NCBI GenBank assembly: GCA_029168955.1
Contig: JAPDOI010000122.1
Location: 1,456,501 to 1,520,500 of the forward strand
Reading direction: 5' to 3'
From: Aplectana chamaeleonis
Taxonomy: Eukaryota; Nematoda; Chromadorea; Rhabditida; Cosmocercidae
DNA length: 64,000 nucleotides
A program made the position numbers and the translations under genes. Every line of letters starts with the position of its first letter. The first letter of the stretch is position 1. This document shows positions 53,290-63,279 of this stretch, piece by piece. The notes below the pieces were generated by a model. That model searched no databases, was not told where the DNA came from, and saw only the letters and a program-made list of their open reading frames with translations.

Positions 53290-53890
53290 CTGGCTTTTTG
53301 TCATCGATACTGATATGCTCTTTGTGAGCTGCAGATAAGCACTTCCTGCACTTGAAGTGAAAAATCTAGCACGCAAACTAGTTTTTGGGTGACCGAGTGA
53401 GACCTTGAAGTGGCCTCCTCTTTTTCGTGGGAGAACAGTCGTTTAAAGTTGTTGAATCCGATTGCTATTGAGTTGTGTAGCAAGTAGTGAAGCAAGCACA
53501 CGTTAAATACTTTGCGCCGGGATTCAAAGGACGAAAGCCCTAGGGCTTGGTTCCTAATTGAGGCTTTTGTAATTTTTTTATACAAGAAATCCCCAATCGT
53601 TGCAAGTAGCTTGCGCGTCAAATTATTCTGAACTTTCTCGATGATGTAGATGTCTTTTTACATGGATTGGCAAAAAACTGTGGTGTTCGATCCCACAATT
53701 GGACGGATGTAGGTCTAAAACGCTCGTACTAATAGTCTTATTCTCATCAGCTGAATACTTGCAAAGCTGATATGTTCTTGTGATGGCAATGTTGGAGCGG
53801 ATCTTAATAGGGTTGAAAAATTAGAGCCTGTTGTTATAGTGAACCCAAGATACCTCACTGACTCTACGGCAGAAATGGGCGCCTGGGCAA
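53290..53890 (-). pseudogene. CR1/Jockey-like RT, 3' fragment, minus strand
   Basis: On the minus strand from 53890 the reading is 'AQAPISAVESVRYLGFTITT' and 'NFSTLLRS', the post-RT 'YLG' region. This is followed, after frameshifts, by 'VQ.N.TRKLLATIGDFLYKK'-type thumb sequence, and at 53301-53621 by 'SIRNQALGLSSFESRRKVFN' and 'VCLLHYLLHNSIAIGFNNF'. This matches the layout of CR1/Jockey C-termini but is a different subfamily from the copies at 9290 and 15340. The mariner is inserted at its upstream side. Confidence 0.72.
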
Positions 53891-53897
53891 TCATATA

Positions 53898-55149
53898 CCA
53901 GTTGTCCAATAATTCTTGTCCGAAAATTTCACCATTTTTGATTTTTTTCAACTTTATTGAAAAACAAGTCTAATCAACAATATAATCACCAAAGTTATCC
54001 ACAACAATGGCCCATCGATTGGGCAGGTCGCCGATGCCCTTCGCCCAGAACTCCGGGGGCTGCGACTCGAAGAAGTCCGCGATGTCGGATCTGAGGTTGT
54101 CGTAGTTGGTGAATTTTCTTCCGGCCAAATGGTGCTTCAGCGGGCGGAACAAGTGGTAGTCGGAGGGGGCGAGGTCCGGGGAATATGGCGGATGGGCAAC
54201 CGTCTCCCAGCCGAGCGTCGCCAACTTCTGCTGAGTCTCCTTCGCCACGTGGGGGCGCGTTGTCGTGCAGCAGGTGGACCGAGGCCCGTCGGGGACGCTT
54301 TTCTCGGATGACGGCGGCTAGTTTCTCGAGCTGATCGGAGTATATGGAGGCGGTGACCGTCCTGCCTTGCGGGAGCAGCTCGAAGTACAGCATACCCTTG
54401 GTGTCCCACCAGCGGGAGAGCATGATCTTCAGCGGGTGCAGGTCGGCTTTCGGCGTCGTCGGCGGGTCTTTTCCGCACGGGATCCAGACGACACGGCGGG
54501 CGACGGTGTCGTAGGGGACCCAGCTCTCATCCCCAGTGACCAGGTCCTCGAGAAACTCCTTGCGATACGGACGAGGGAGGAGGGACTGGCAGACGGCCAC
54601 GCGGCTCTGCTTGTTGGCGTCCGTCAGACGGTGGGGGATCCAACGGGCCAGAACTTTGTGGTAGCCGAGTAAGTTGAGTCGATTGTGGATAGTGGACTTG
54701 CTGCAGCCGAGCGTCGTCGCCAGTTCACGGGTGGTGGCTTCCGGCTTCTCCTTGATGCAACGACGGACTTCGTCATCATCCACCGTAGAAGGCCTCCCGC
54801 TGTGCTCCCTGTCCTCGAGGCTCGAGTCGCCGCTCTCGAAACGATTGAACCAGCGGCTGACTGGGCGTTGGGACACTGCATCCTCCTTGCACGCTCTGCA
54901 GATGTTGGCGACCGCGCTGCCCGTGTCGTTGCCCAGCAGCCACTTGTAGTACACGAACGTACGAATTCGACCTTGGTCCGTTTTAGATTGTACTGGTAGC
55001 TAGACGCGGCGACTGCGCCTTATATACCCCTAGCGTAGAACTTTGGGGAACCTTCTAGAAGGTTCTTACACTTGCCTGATATTATAACATTTCTAAGGAG
55101 AATTATAGAATTTTGAAAATTTTCGGACAGGAATTATTGGACGGCCTGG
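53898..55149 (-). mobile_element. mariner transposon, 1252 bp, near-complete
   Basis: TA at 53896-53897 and 55150-55151. Terminal inverted repeats start CCAG..GTCCAATAATTC and continue (C/T)TGTCCGAAAATTT, about 37 bp, with the TIRs AT-rich and the coding part markedly GC-rich. The length equals that of canonical mariners. One transposase gene lies on the minus strand. This is the youngest-looking autonomous-type element in the window. Confidence 0.93.
53970..54996 (-). pseudogene. mariner transposase (DD34D) with one frameshift and no ATG
   Basis: Cut-and-paste transposase. Numbered from the GTG at 54954: the N-terminal helix-turn-helix region ('QRPVSRWFNRFESGDSSLED', then 'HSGRPSTVDDDEVRRCI', 'TTRELATTLGCSKSTIHNRL'), linker 'WIPHRLTD', first Asp in 'VTGDESWV' (D142), 'LKIMLSRWWD', and second Asp in 'HLLHDNAPP' (D231). 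At the G5 run 54251-54255 one base is missing; the frame then continues 'VAKETQQKLATLGWETVAHP' and 'YSPDLAPSDYHLF', whose Asp (about 54159-54161) is 34 residues after D231. Residues upstream of the GTG ('QGRIRTFVYYKW') also look conserved, back to a stop at 55000-55002, but contain no ATG. One indel in a homopolymer could be a sequencing error; the missing ATG is harder to explain that way. Confidence 0.92.
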
Positions 55150-55179
55150 TATGTACAATCCACCTCCGCACTGCTGTTA

Positions 55180-55390
55180 AGTCCGCAAAGTGCACGCTGA
55201 TTGCAAAAGCGTGCTGCGGCGCAGCTGCGAGTATCCTCAGACAGGGACGAGGGATTACCCGGGCGGTGGGACCACCCGGGCGCCAAAGACAAAAATCGCC
55301 CGGGTGATCCCACAAGCCTGTCTGAGGATACTCGCAACCGCGCTGCAGCATGCTTTCGCAATCAGCGTCTACTTTGCGAACTGAACTGTA
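55180..55390. repeat. Foldback repeat, ~200 bp
   Basis: 'ACGCTGATTGCAAAAGCGTG', then CTGCGGCGCAGCTGCGAGTA and TCCTCAGACAGG, at 55193-55245 is inverted at 55312-55375 with a few mismatches. The centre holds complementary CCGGGCGGT/ACCACCCGGG words. The open frames on both strands are shadows of the palindrome. No target duplication was seen. Confidence 0.8.
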
Positions 55391-55784
55391 CGCACTGGTC
55401 ACTCGTTGGTTGTACCGGAATTCAGTCGCATAAAAACTGTTTTGTGTGGAGCTAAGCGCAGCTGCCATTTCCTAGACCACACTCCAACTATGTCTACGGC
55501 TTTTTTAAAACCAAATTCATCATCTGGTCTCGATATTGCTCTATGTATTTTCAAATCGTCCGCTTAAATTTGGCATTGCACCCCGACGCTGCGAAACAAC
55601 TGTGGAACATCAGCCGTATAAGTATTGCAACGTACCTTGGTTTTTGTCTGTTTTCTGTAAAAAAATGTTTCTGTTCGCTCCCCAATAGCTTAGGAGCGTA
55701 ACTATGTGCGCTTGAGAGAAAACAGCGGGGAGATGTCGATAGGCCTCTCAACCGGAGCTGCGGAGTGATCTGCACGTTCGACTC
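55391..55784. other. Anonymous DNA
   Basis: Nothing recognised between the foldback and the hAT-like element. Confidence 0.45.
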
Positions 55785-55929
55785 TTGATGAACAGGGCTG
55801 TGCGGACTTTTTTTTAATTTCGGAAACGGAAGAAAAATGGCCAAAAAAGCGGAAAACGGAATTTCGGGTTGCTTCTTCCTCATGTTTCGTCACTGCTCAT
55901 TGTGCCTGTACTCAGAGAAACTCACGGCC

Positions 55930-56650
55930 TGTCCGCGGCGGCAGATGAGCTCTTCGGACGGTCCGCGGCGCTTGACGGCTGATCCGCGGCACAATTGATA
56001 GCGGGTTGGTCAAACGGCCCATCCGCGGCGCTGGCTGTTCTCGATGGGGGTGTTTCCGGGCCCACCAGCAGTTGGAAAACTTTACCTCCTCTTCTCACTC
56101 ACTCACATCTCAGTTGACTGCAGGCACGGGTGCGGTGGCAATCATGAAAGAACATGGTTAAGCGAATGATCACGTCCAAATGCATTTATCTTATGCACAG
56201 CTGGTATAAAAGGTACCTCATCTCACTCGAGTTCTCATTCAGCATTTTGATGCCGGCCCTGGAAGGTGACTTTGAGTCACTCTCCGGAGGCCAGCATAGT
56301 TTTGATCGCTATTGGGATAGGGAATACCTCACAGCTGGGGAGTGGGGAAGGGGGCGGTTTACGCGGCGGTTCGCAGGGAAGGTGGCTCCTCACCGCAGAT
56401 CTTGCCAAAGGCTACGCTCTTGTCCGGACTTTGGCGGGGCTTTCTCTGCCGTGGATCGCGACATTCACGCATCTCTCAAGAAGAGGCGGACTGGTCAAGG
56501 CTGTGTCGGAGAGGATGGTATGCGGCGCCTGCAGGTCGATCCGCGGCGCTAGCAGGATGGTCCGCGGCGCATTACCGGCCCTTTACCGGTTTCGGTGTAG
56601 GATCGCCCGGTAGTCGGCCGCGGACGATCCTGCGAACGCGCCGCGGATTG
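55930..56650. repeat. Dispersed GTCCGCGGCGC motif
   Basis: The decamer (G/A)TCCGCGGCG or its complement occurs at least eight times, at irregular spacing, at about 55937, 55958, 55980, 56028, 56540, 56558, 56620 and 56638. It is too irregular for a minisatellite. The purpose is unknown; the motif contains a SacII-type palindrome. Open frames at 56154-56692 share this zone and are not called. Confidence 0.55.
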
Positions 56651-57368
56651 TCCTTGAATTTCTCTGAGCAGCTTTCATTCAATAACCAATGATTCCGGTC
56701 AATAAACTGGTGTTTGTTCTAAATAATGTCACTACGAGACATTCCAAGATTTCAAATTCTCTCACTCATTATATGAAGCCGCTCTTCGAAACAGCGCACA
56801 GCGCGGGTATGCGGCAATCGCCGGTTGCTGTTTGCCGAAAAGTTGTTTTTCTTTGCAGCCTGTCCCCCAGGGAATAGTTCGTGCGGCACCAGGTGTTCTT
56901 CAAGGCTGATCAGATGTCAGTTTTCAGATTATAAGACCTTATCAGACTTTCTATTTTTTTCTTTCGAACCTTAATTGGCTACTGGGGTGGATATAAAACG
57001 ATCAAAAGAATAAAAAAGAATAAAACTCCTCGGCGAGATAGGAGAAAGCTCTTGTGGTCTGCCTCAAACGACCTGCTCCGCTCTCCCTGATCACGTCCTA
57101 TTGTCTCCGCCGAGACTCCATTCTGTAAGACACATGAGGCTGCCCATGAGACTGCCCATAAAAAAAAACTTTATCGATTTTTGTTGCTTTTGTGGTGGTA
57201 AATAAACGAAGAAGTGGACTCAAGAGGGAAAGCTTCACGAAGTCATACATCCCCTGGGAGAAAGCTGCATATTTTCAAGAATTCCCAAAAGGCGTTCAGA
57301 TACCTGCCACGCCCATTTTGCGATACCATTTCGAAGGGTCGCAATTTTAGAACCCCAACCTCCGTTAA

Positions 57369-57837
57369 AGGCAGCATACACGCTCGTAATGGTGATTGAG
57401 ATAACTACGGAATTACAAGGGTATGGCTCAAAATACAACACCTACGCCTTTTGAAGTGCCAAAAACGACTCGCAATGCCGCCTACACGAGTAGGAAGTTG
57501 GCTTCGCCCCTCTATCTGCCCACCCCCTGTATTTGTCGTCTCCTACAAAACAGAGGTCCTAGGCCAATCCCACCGTTGCCGATGCATGTGGTTTTTTTAT
57601 TGAACTTACTGAACTACCCGAATACATCGGCGACGGTGGAAATGGCTCAGGACCCTTGTTTTGGAAGTGACGGCAAATACAGGAGCGGGCAGATACATGG
57701 GCGGGCCGATTTCTTACTCGTGTAACGATATTGTGGGTCGTTTTTGACGCTTCAAAATGCGTAGGTATTGTAATCTGAGCCATATCATTCTAATTCCGTA
57801 GTTATCTAAACAACGTTTACAAGCGTTTATGCTGCCT
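57369..57837. mobile_element. TTAA-type MITE, family H, long inverted repeats
   Basis: TTAA 57365-57368 and 57838-57841, ends AGGCAGCATACACGCTCGTA and the complement of AGGCAGCATAAACGCTTGTA. The inverted repeats continue for about 110 bp ('GATAACTACGGAATTA', 'ATGGCTCA.A.TACAA.ACC', 'TTTTGAAG'). 469 bp, non-coding, nested in the hAT-like element. The first ~17 terminal bases are the same as family I. Confidence 0.9.
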
Positions 57838-58078
57838 TTAATTGTCTCAGCCAAGCTCAGGTCATCGCTTGAACACAAGAGGTCGTATGTAATTTTCAGC
57901 GTCTCATGGTACCAAAAATTCTTTCCAAGACCCACTACCATAAATCGTGTGACACTACTTTATTCCGTTTCCGGGCCTAAAAACTCGGAAACGAAAGCGG
58001 AACGGAACACCCCTAAAACACCGGAAATACGGAAAGGGAACCGGAAACGGAACAGTTCCGCACAGCCCTTATGATGAA

Positions 58079-61000
58079 CCTCGGCATCAAAACAATAGTT
58101 GATTGATATTGGCAGCAGTCTTGTGCAGCTTACAACAGAGTATGATACAGATTTATTCGGCTGACGTTTCGTCGTTTTCGTCTTCTCCGGAGCCTGGAAA
58201 GAAGAGAGCATTTGGAAAACAAGGCAGTGCCCAAAATCACAAGGCTAATCTAATGTAGGGTTGCAGTTCCCGCGTTACGCTCACGCACTCGTTCTTCCGA
58301 TTAACCTTGGAGTCCCTCGCATTGATTAAGAATGCCTCGAGGGCTTTCTCGCACTTCTTTTAGCCTCCCGCCCTAGGATCTCCACTCTCACCTTATTCAT
58401 AGCCAACTCACAGTGCGAAGAGCGACTCGAGCTGCTCTCTGCAGTGTCGGTAGGGTCGCAGCAGAGCGAAGACCACAACGCTGTTATAAATTTTCGCGCG
58501 AACCAGAAGCGCACTTATTGCAGACCTAGTGCCTGCGGCGAATCTACCGAGAACCTCGAACCTACCGCAATCATCATTCAGTTCTGAGTTTCGCGGCGCC
58601 GTGACCTTGCGACGAATCTGCTAAACGTGTTGAACGCCCCAGAGAGCTCGCAATGGATTTTGGTTAATGGGGTGCCCCTGCCGTTCTCGCTGCAGCCCGG
58701 GTTGCTAGCGCTCCATTGCATCACAGGGGTAACTCTCGATTCTCTCTGCCTAGCAGGGGGAGGGGAGGCAAGAGGGGTTAGGGATGAAAAGTGAAAAACG
58801 AGAAATCAAATGTTCGCGGAAGGCTCTCTGGGAGTTCTATCAGGCCCCCGTCATAGACGGCAGAAGGCCGGACTGGAACGTCCTCTCCCATCCCTAGTGA
58901 TCCTGCGTCATACTGCGTCGCCCCTAATGTGTCTGCTGCATGCCGATAGATTAAGCTGGCGTACTCGAGCGCACTGCAGCCGGCTCAGTCCGGCCGCAAC
59001 GGTGGGTTTCTCCGACTTGGGTGAGCAATGTGTCACATTCATATCGGCCGGGACGGTCACAAACGGCGCAGGCGTAATCAGTCTGGCCACAACGGGTGAA
59101 TTTTCACATTTTTTCACCTTGTTTCGGTTGATAGCATGCTGTCGATGCTTATCGGTCCGGCCACAACGCGTGGATTTTTTTTACTTTTTTACCGATTTGC
59201 AAGATGTATGTATATGCATATCGATGGGGCTGCCTACAGCCAATCGGCCGACTATGACGGGTCCTCAGAGCCAAATGATCTTTTCATTTGTAGCCGAACA
59301 TTCAAGAAGTCAATAAAATTAGCTGGGGTTTCACGAGTCGTCCGCCTCAAACTGGAGATAGATCGACCAGAACTGAGAACTTTTCAAGCGTCCTGCTCTT
59401 CCGATCTTTCGAATTTTCGCTTGCTTTGCAAAAAGTCAGAATAGTTCTGGTATTCTTCGGCTGACCACGTATATCTGCGGGGCTGCTCAACGATTTTTAG
59501 GTGGGTCACATCTTTACAGTTCACGGCATTATTGGGCTCGCTTGGACTTGAAGGTACAAAGACCCTAAGGCACTTGAATTGTGGGCTGTGAACACTGTAC
59601 CCTTCTCGAAACCGAACTCAACAAATTAATCAGAGAACTCATTAGAAAAAATTGTGTTTCTCTCCTATTGCCTAATGTGGGTCTAGGCTTTTTCAACGGC
59701 CAATAATGGGATTTGATGCCAAGATTTGTCACATTTCACTTCTGTCGCTGGAATGTTGTAGACTAAGGTACTGCTGTATCACACTGCGAATCCGCGAACT
59801 GTGACGACATCTTGGTTTATCAAGACGACGGTGCTAACATAAAAGAATGGTAAACGCACACTGGCTTGTTGATCTAATGCATAGAATGGGAGGCGCTTAG
59901 TAGTACTTGTTCGCTGGAGGGCACGCTCCAACGAAAACGTGAGCGCAGCGAATTTCCGTCGCGCGCTACGCATGTATCCGCCGGACTGCTCCTAGGCACC
60001 TCCCATGGTGCGTATTTGATCTACAAGTATATTTGATCCTAGCACCCTTATACACTCCAGTACTTGGCTTAGAATGCACTGAAACGCGTCGATATTCGAA
60101 TCTGTTATAATCACACTCGAAATTGACTAGAATTAGCAAAAATGTCACGAAGCGGTCTACCAATAGATCGTGAATTGATAAAGCTAAGCGCGTCTTGCTG
60201 AAGCGACTCTATCCAACTATCTGCCCACTATGAACGAACAAGTTCAGGCTGTAATACAGCGAAGACGATGATCATGTGCGGTTTTGTTAGCGTAATGTTT
60301 GCATAACCTCTATTTCGTGCATATTTGAGAGCAGAATGATTATAGGTAAACCCTCTGAATTTAAAGGTTAGACAGCAGTCTGATGAAGGCTGAAGGGGAA
60401 CGAAGCGCTTCAGCCTCACAAGTATCTAATTCACTCGCCTTTTTCTGTATGCACCGTTTATCGTTTGAATCTCAAAAATTTCTTTCATCTCTGCCAACGC
60501 TGTTGTGTGCCAACTCCTTCCCATGTTTACTGCCCTCTCTATCTCTTCATATCTCTACTTTCCGTTGAATATTTCGAAATCGAAATACAGTTTCCCTCAG
60601 AAACGGCTCGATTATGATCGTGATGCATTTTACTTGGCAGAAAAGATACGTATCACATCTTCATTTTTACGGATACTGTTCTGTCCGTACTTTGGTCTCA
60701 GTCAGTGTATGGAGAAGAGCTCTCATTTTTTTGGCAAAAATCTAGCTTTCGGCTCTTCCAGAATAAGCAAAAAAAGGAAGAACGACGAAAATAACTAAGA
60801 ATTTGGTGTAAACTGCGTGGATCAGCTGTCCCACCGGATCAGACTGCTCACGGACTAGAAGACTTGTTAAGCCAGATTAGTAGTTGTCGGAAGTTTGATT
60901 GCTCTTTATTTTGAGAGATCCCCACAGCGAAATATGGGCACCAAAACCTTCTTGTTTTCGGATTTTCGGTGAAAGAAAGACAAGAGGAAGTCTCTTACAT

Positions 61001-61445
61001 GTGAATCTCAAAGCACAAAACCATTCATGACGTTTGGAATTCCGCTGCACCAAACAGACCAAATACACGTACGGCGGGGGGGGGATTCAGTGCTTCGGGG
61101 AGTTCCGCAGAATGGCTTAGTCTCCAATAAATAACAAATCTCACTGAAACTTCAACGTGTTTCAGGACGTTAAAAACTTTACCATGCTCAAACTCGAATC
61201 ATGAGTATGCAATTTTTCAATGTGCACAGTTTGAAAAAATCGCAGTATAAGCTGAATTTATGGTTATTCCCTACAAAAATAGCCATATTCAAAAACTTCC
61301 AGGCTCATGACAACTCGCTGCCATCAAAAGACTTTCACATTCGCTTTGTACGTAACATTGCAGGAGAGAAAGTTTTTGTCGCATAATTTTGGAAATGAAG
61401 CCGAAAAAAGTCTACGACATTCCTATCTTCTTGGAACCCATACTA
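58079..61445. other. Anonymous DNA, 3.4 kb
   Basis: No gene established. The longest frame, 58810-59316 (168 codons), overlaps a loose repeat: 'TCCGGCCGCAACGGTGGGTT', 'TCTGGCCACAACGGGTGAAT' and 'TCCGGCCACAACGCGTGGAT' at 58988, 59082 and 59155, so I do not call it. A G12 run lies at 61074-61085. Frames at 60505-60798 and 61201-61386 have no motif. Confidence 0.45.
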
Positions 61446-61446
61446 G

Positions 61447-61915
61447 TTAGAGGCACAGGACACCCAAAACATATTTCTCAAATTTCATACTCGTTTTGGA
61501 GCAAGTCACACGCTGATCACAATGCTATCTCTGGAATGGCTCGAGGCCTTCTATAAACAGATTAATGGCTCCTTGATTATGCTTATATATTTTGAGGGCA
61601 AAGACTTAATGGACGAGTTGTCTCATGCCCATATTTCTATTTTGCGCGAGAGCCAGAATGAAGAGACAGTGCAGCGAATGAGTGAAAATCAAAAACGCGG
61701 TTGAAATTCATCCATTTATCCGCCATCGAGTTCGAAAATCAAGAAAAGGGGGCGTGTCCCGTGGTGGTGAATGAAGGGGGTTGAGCCCGTGGTGGTCGCT
61801 TATATCTCTCTTAATTGGAGGGTTTGAGATCTTTGATTTGGAACGTATTTGACAGAAGGGGTCTGTTCCACAACTGCATCAAAATGCAAAAATTCACGTC
61901 TGAGGTTGTACTGTA
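61447..61915 (-). mobile_element. TTAA-type MITE, family E/F-like, inverted, decayed
   Basis: Right end 'CGTCTGAGGTTGTACTGT' is the inverse of the AGGCACAGTCCAACCTCAG terminus, preceded by 'TATATCTCTCTTAATTGGAG' as in family E. The left part at 61451-61520 ('AGAGGCACAGGACACCC', 'CACGCTGATCACAATG') instead resembles the start of family F. So it is a hybrid or two truncated copies. The open frame 61522-61704 is not supported. Confidence 0.5.
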
Positions 61916-62377
61916 AAACTTGAAAATGTCTTTCAAGATTTTCTGCCTATTTTGAAAACGGTTGTACACTGACTCCAATAATTTCTCTGGAATCGGACAA
62001 GACTCACTGGTAAAGACTCAAGGAATCGCAGCCCTACGAAAATTGCCTGAAATTGAGCGGCGAAAGCGTAGTGGGCGAATGTTCCGAGGCTTGTGATTTC
62101 GGACTTGAATATACGTGCGGACTTGAATGAAAAGAGAGAGAATGAATAGAATAACGAGGTTGTTGATCGGAAACCAACGCTCACTGTTGAGTTCGGAAGG
62201 TCGTCAAAGGGGGCGTGCCAGATGGACTTCTTGCTGTGGGCACCGCAGGCTGGCCCTTCTATATCTCGCTTATTCGGAGGAATTGAGGACTTGCATCTGG
62301 CATGTGTTATAAGGGATGGGTCTACCTGACAAATATATGGGAATTTCGGATTTCATCCCTGAGGTTGGGCTGTGCCT
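61916..62377 (-). mobile_element. TTAA-type MITE, family E, copy 3, inverted
   Basis: Inverse of E1: 'TTCTGCCTATTTTGAAAACG', 'ATTTCTCTGGAATCG', 'TATATCTCGCTTATTCGGAG', 'CCTGAGGTTGGGCTGTGCCT', then TTGA 62378-62381. The left boundary with the preceding element is approximate. Non-coding. Confidence 0.78.
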
Positions 62378-62381
62378 TTGA

Positions 62382-62813
62382 AGGGTAGAAATCATGGGTA
62401 GGATTTGATATGTCCGGCCGCTGTGTGTAGTAATCCTGCCAAATCGGAGTCTCAACTTTTCAGAACAAGGAAAAAATCATGGAGCATCCATTCCCTCCGC
62501 TCCCGAATTAGCAGCCATTCTCTCCGCCCACTTCAGGGATTCGGTATCAATAGAGACAAGGCACGCGATAGATTTCGATCAAAATCTATATTATTTCATG
62601 GGGTATCTTTCTAGCATTATAGCGTAGTCAGCTTCAGTGCGCTATCTGGCGTGAAAAAGGAAGCCCGATCATATCGTCCACAGAATTGTCGCCCTTCAAA
62701 TTCACACTCCTTGAGGGGGCTTAGAACCTCTCACAGTACGCTCCGACCGATTCTGGAGACACCATCAGCACGAAATTCTCGGCTGACTGAGCCGGATAGC
62801 TGGAGAACGGTTT
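62382..62813. other. Anonymous DNA
   Basis: Nothing recognised; open frames 62405-62614 and 62651-62869 (the latter running into the next MITE) have no motif. Confidence 0.45.
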
Positions 62814-62817
62814 TAAA

Positions 62818-63275
62818 GGCATCGTTCGCGCTGGAAATCAATTTTCATTTTTCAGGCTCAATTTCATGAATGAGCCCGGTAGACAACACTGGTAAACTTT
62901 GGCGCGTCAAAAACAATGGGCAATGAAGTTGGAAGGCGTCAAAGATGAAGATCCGCCACCAATTCTCACCGGTCATCTAGCACTTTTTCCTAAATTGTTG
63001 GTGCGACCGTAAGACAACATGAAAAATAGTTACGGCACGAACTCCACATGCAGAAAAACTCCGAAAATGACAGTGACGAGGCCTCTAAAAGCTGAAAAAC
63101 CTCGGAAAGGGTTTTGGCGCAAAGTTCAAATTCGTAATTACAAAGGGTTCCGATTGACTTTTCTTTACAAATGAAGGTTTTCAATGGGTCTCTTCGACGT
63201 TTTCGTTCACTAGAAAGGCCAAACTACACAAAAACATGAAAAAATAATGTACGGTTTTCTGCGCGTACGATGCCT
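62818..63275 (+). mobile_element. TTAA-type MITE, family L, copy 2
   Basis: Clean TTAA at 62814-62817 and 63276-63279, ends AGGCATCGTTCGCGCTGGAA and GCGTACGATGCCT. 458 bp, same orientation as copy 1 (5999-6460). Non-coding. Confidence 0.88.
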
Positions 63276-63279
63276 TTAA

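Larger units (their letters stand above)
55793..58070. mobile_element. Non-autonomous hAT-like element, 2.28 kb
   Basis: Left end CAGGGCTGTGCGGA, right end complement of AAGGGCTGTGCGGA, with 8-bp flanks TTGATGAA (55785-55792) and ATGATGAA (58071-58078) matching at seven of eight positions. Inside both ends are GGAAACGGAA-type purine words. No transposase was found. It contains a 'TCCGCGGCGC' repeat zone (55930-56650), the TATAAAAGG repeat segment at 56206, and the family H MITE. This is the standard terminal structure of hAT deletion derivatives. Confidence 0.82.

Noticed and set aside
54129..54999. Several plus-strand frames of 60-104 codons
   Set aside because: Antisense shadows of the GC-rich mariner transposase.
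58810..59316. 168-codon open frame
   Set aside because: Overlaps a loose GGCC(A/G)CAACG repeat and has no recognisable motif.
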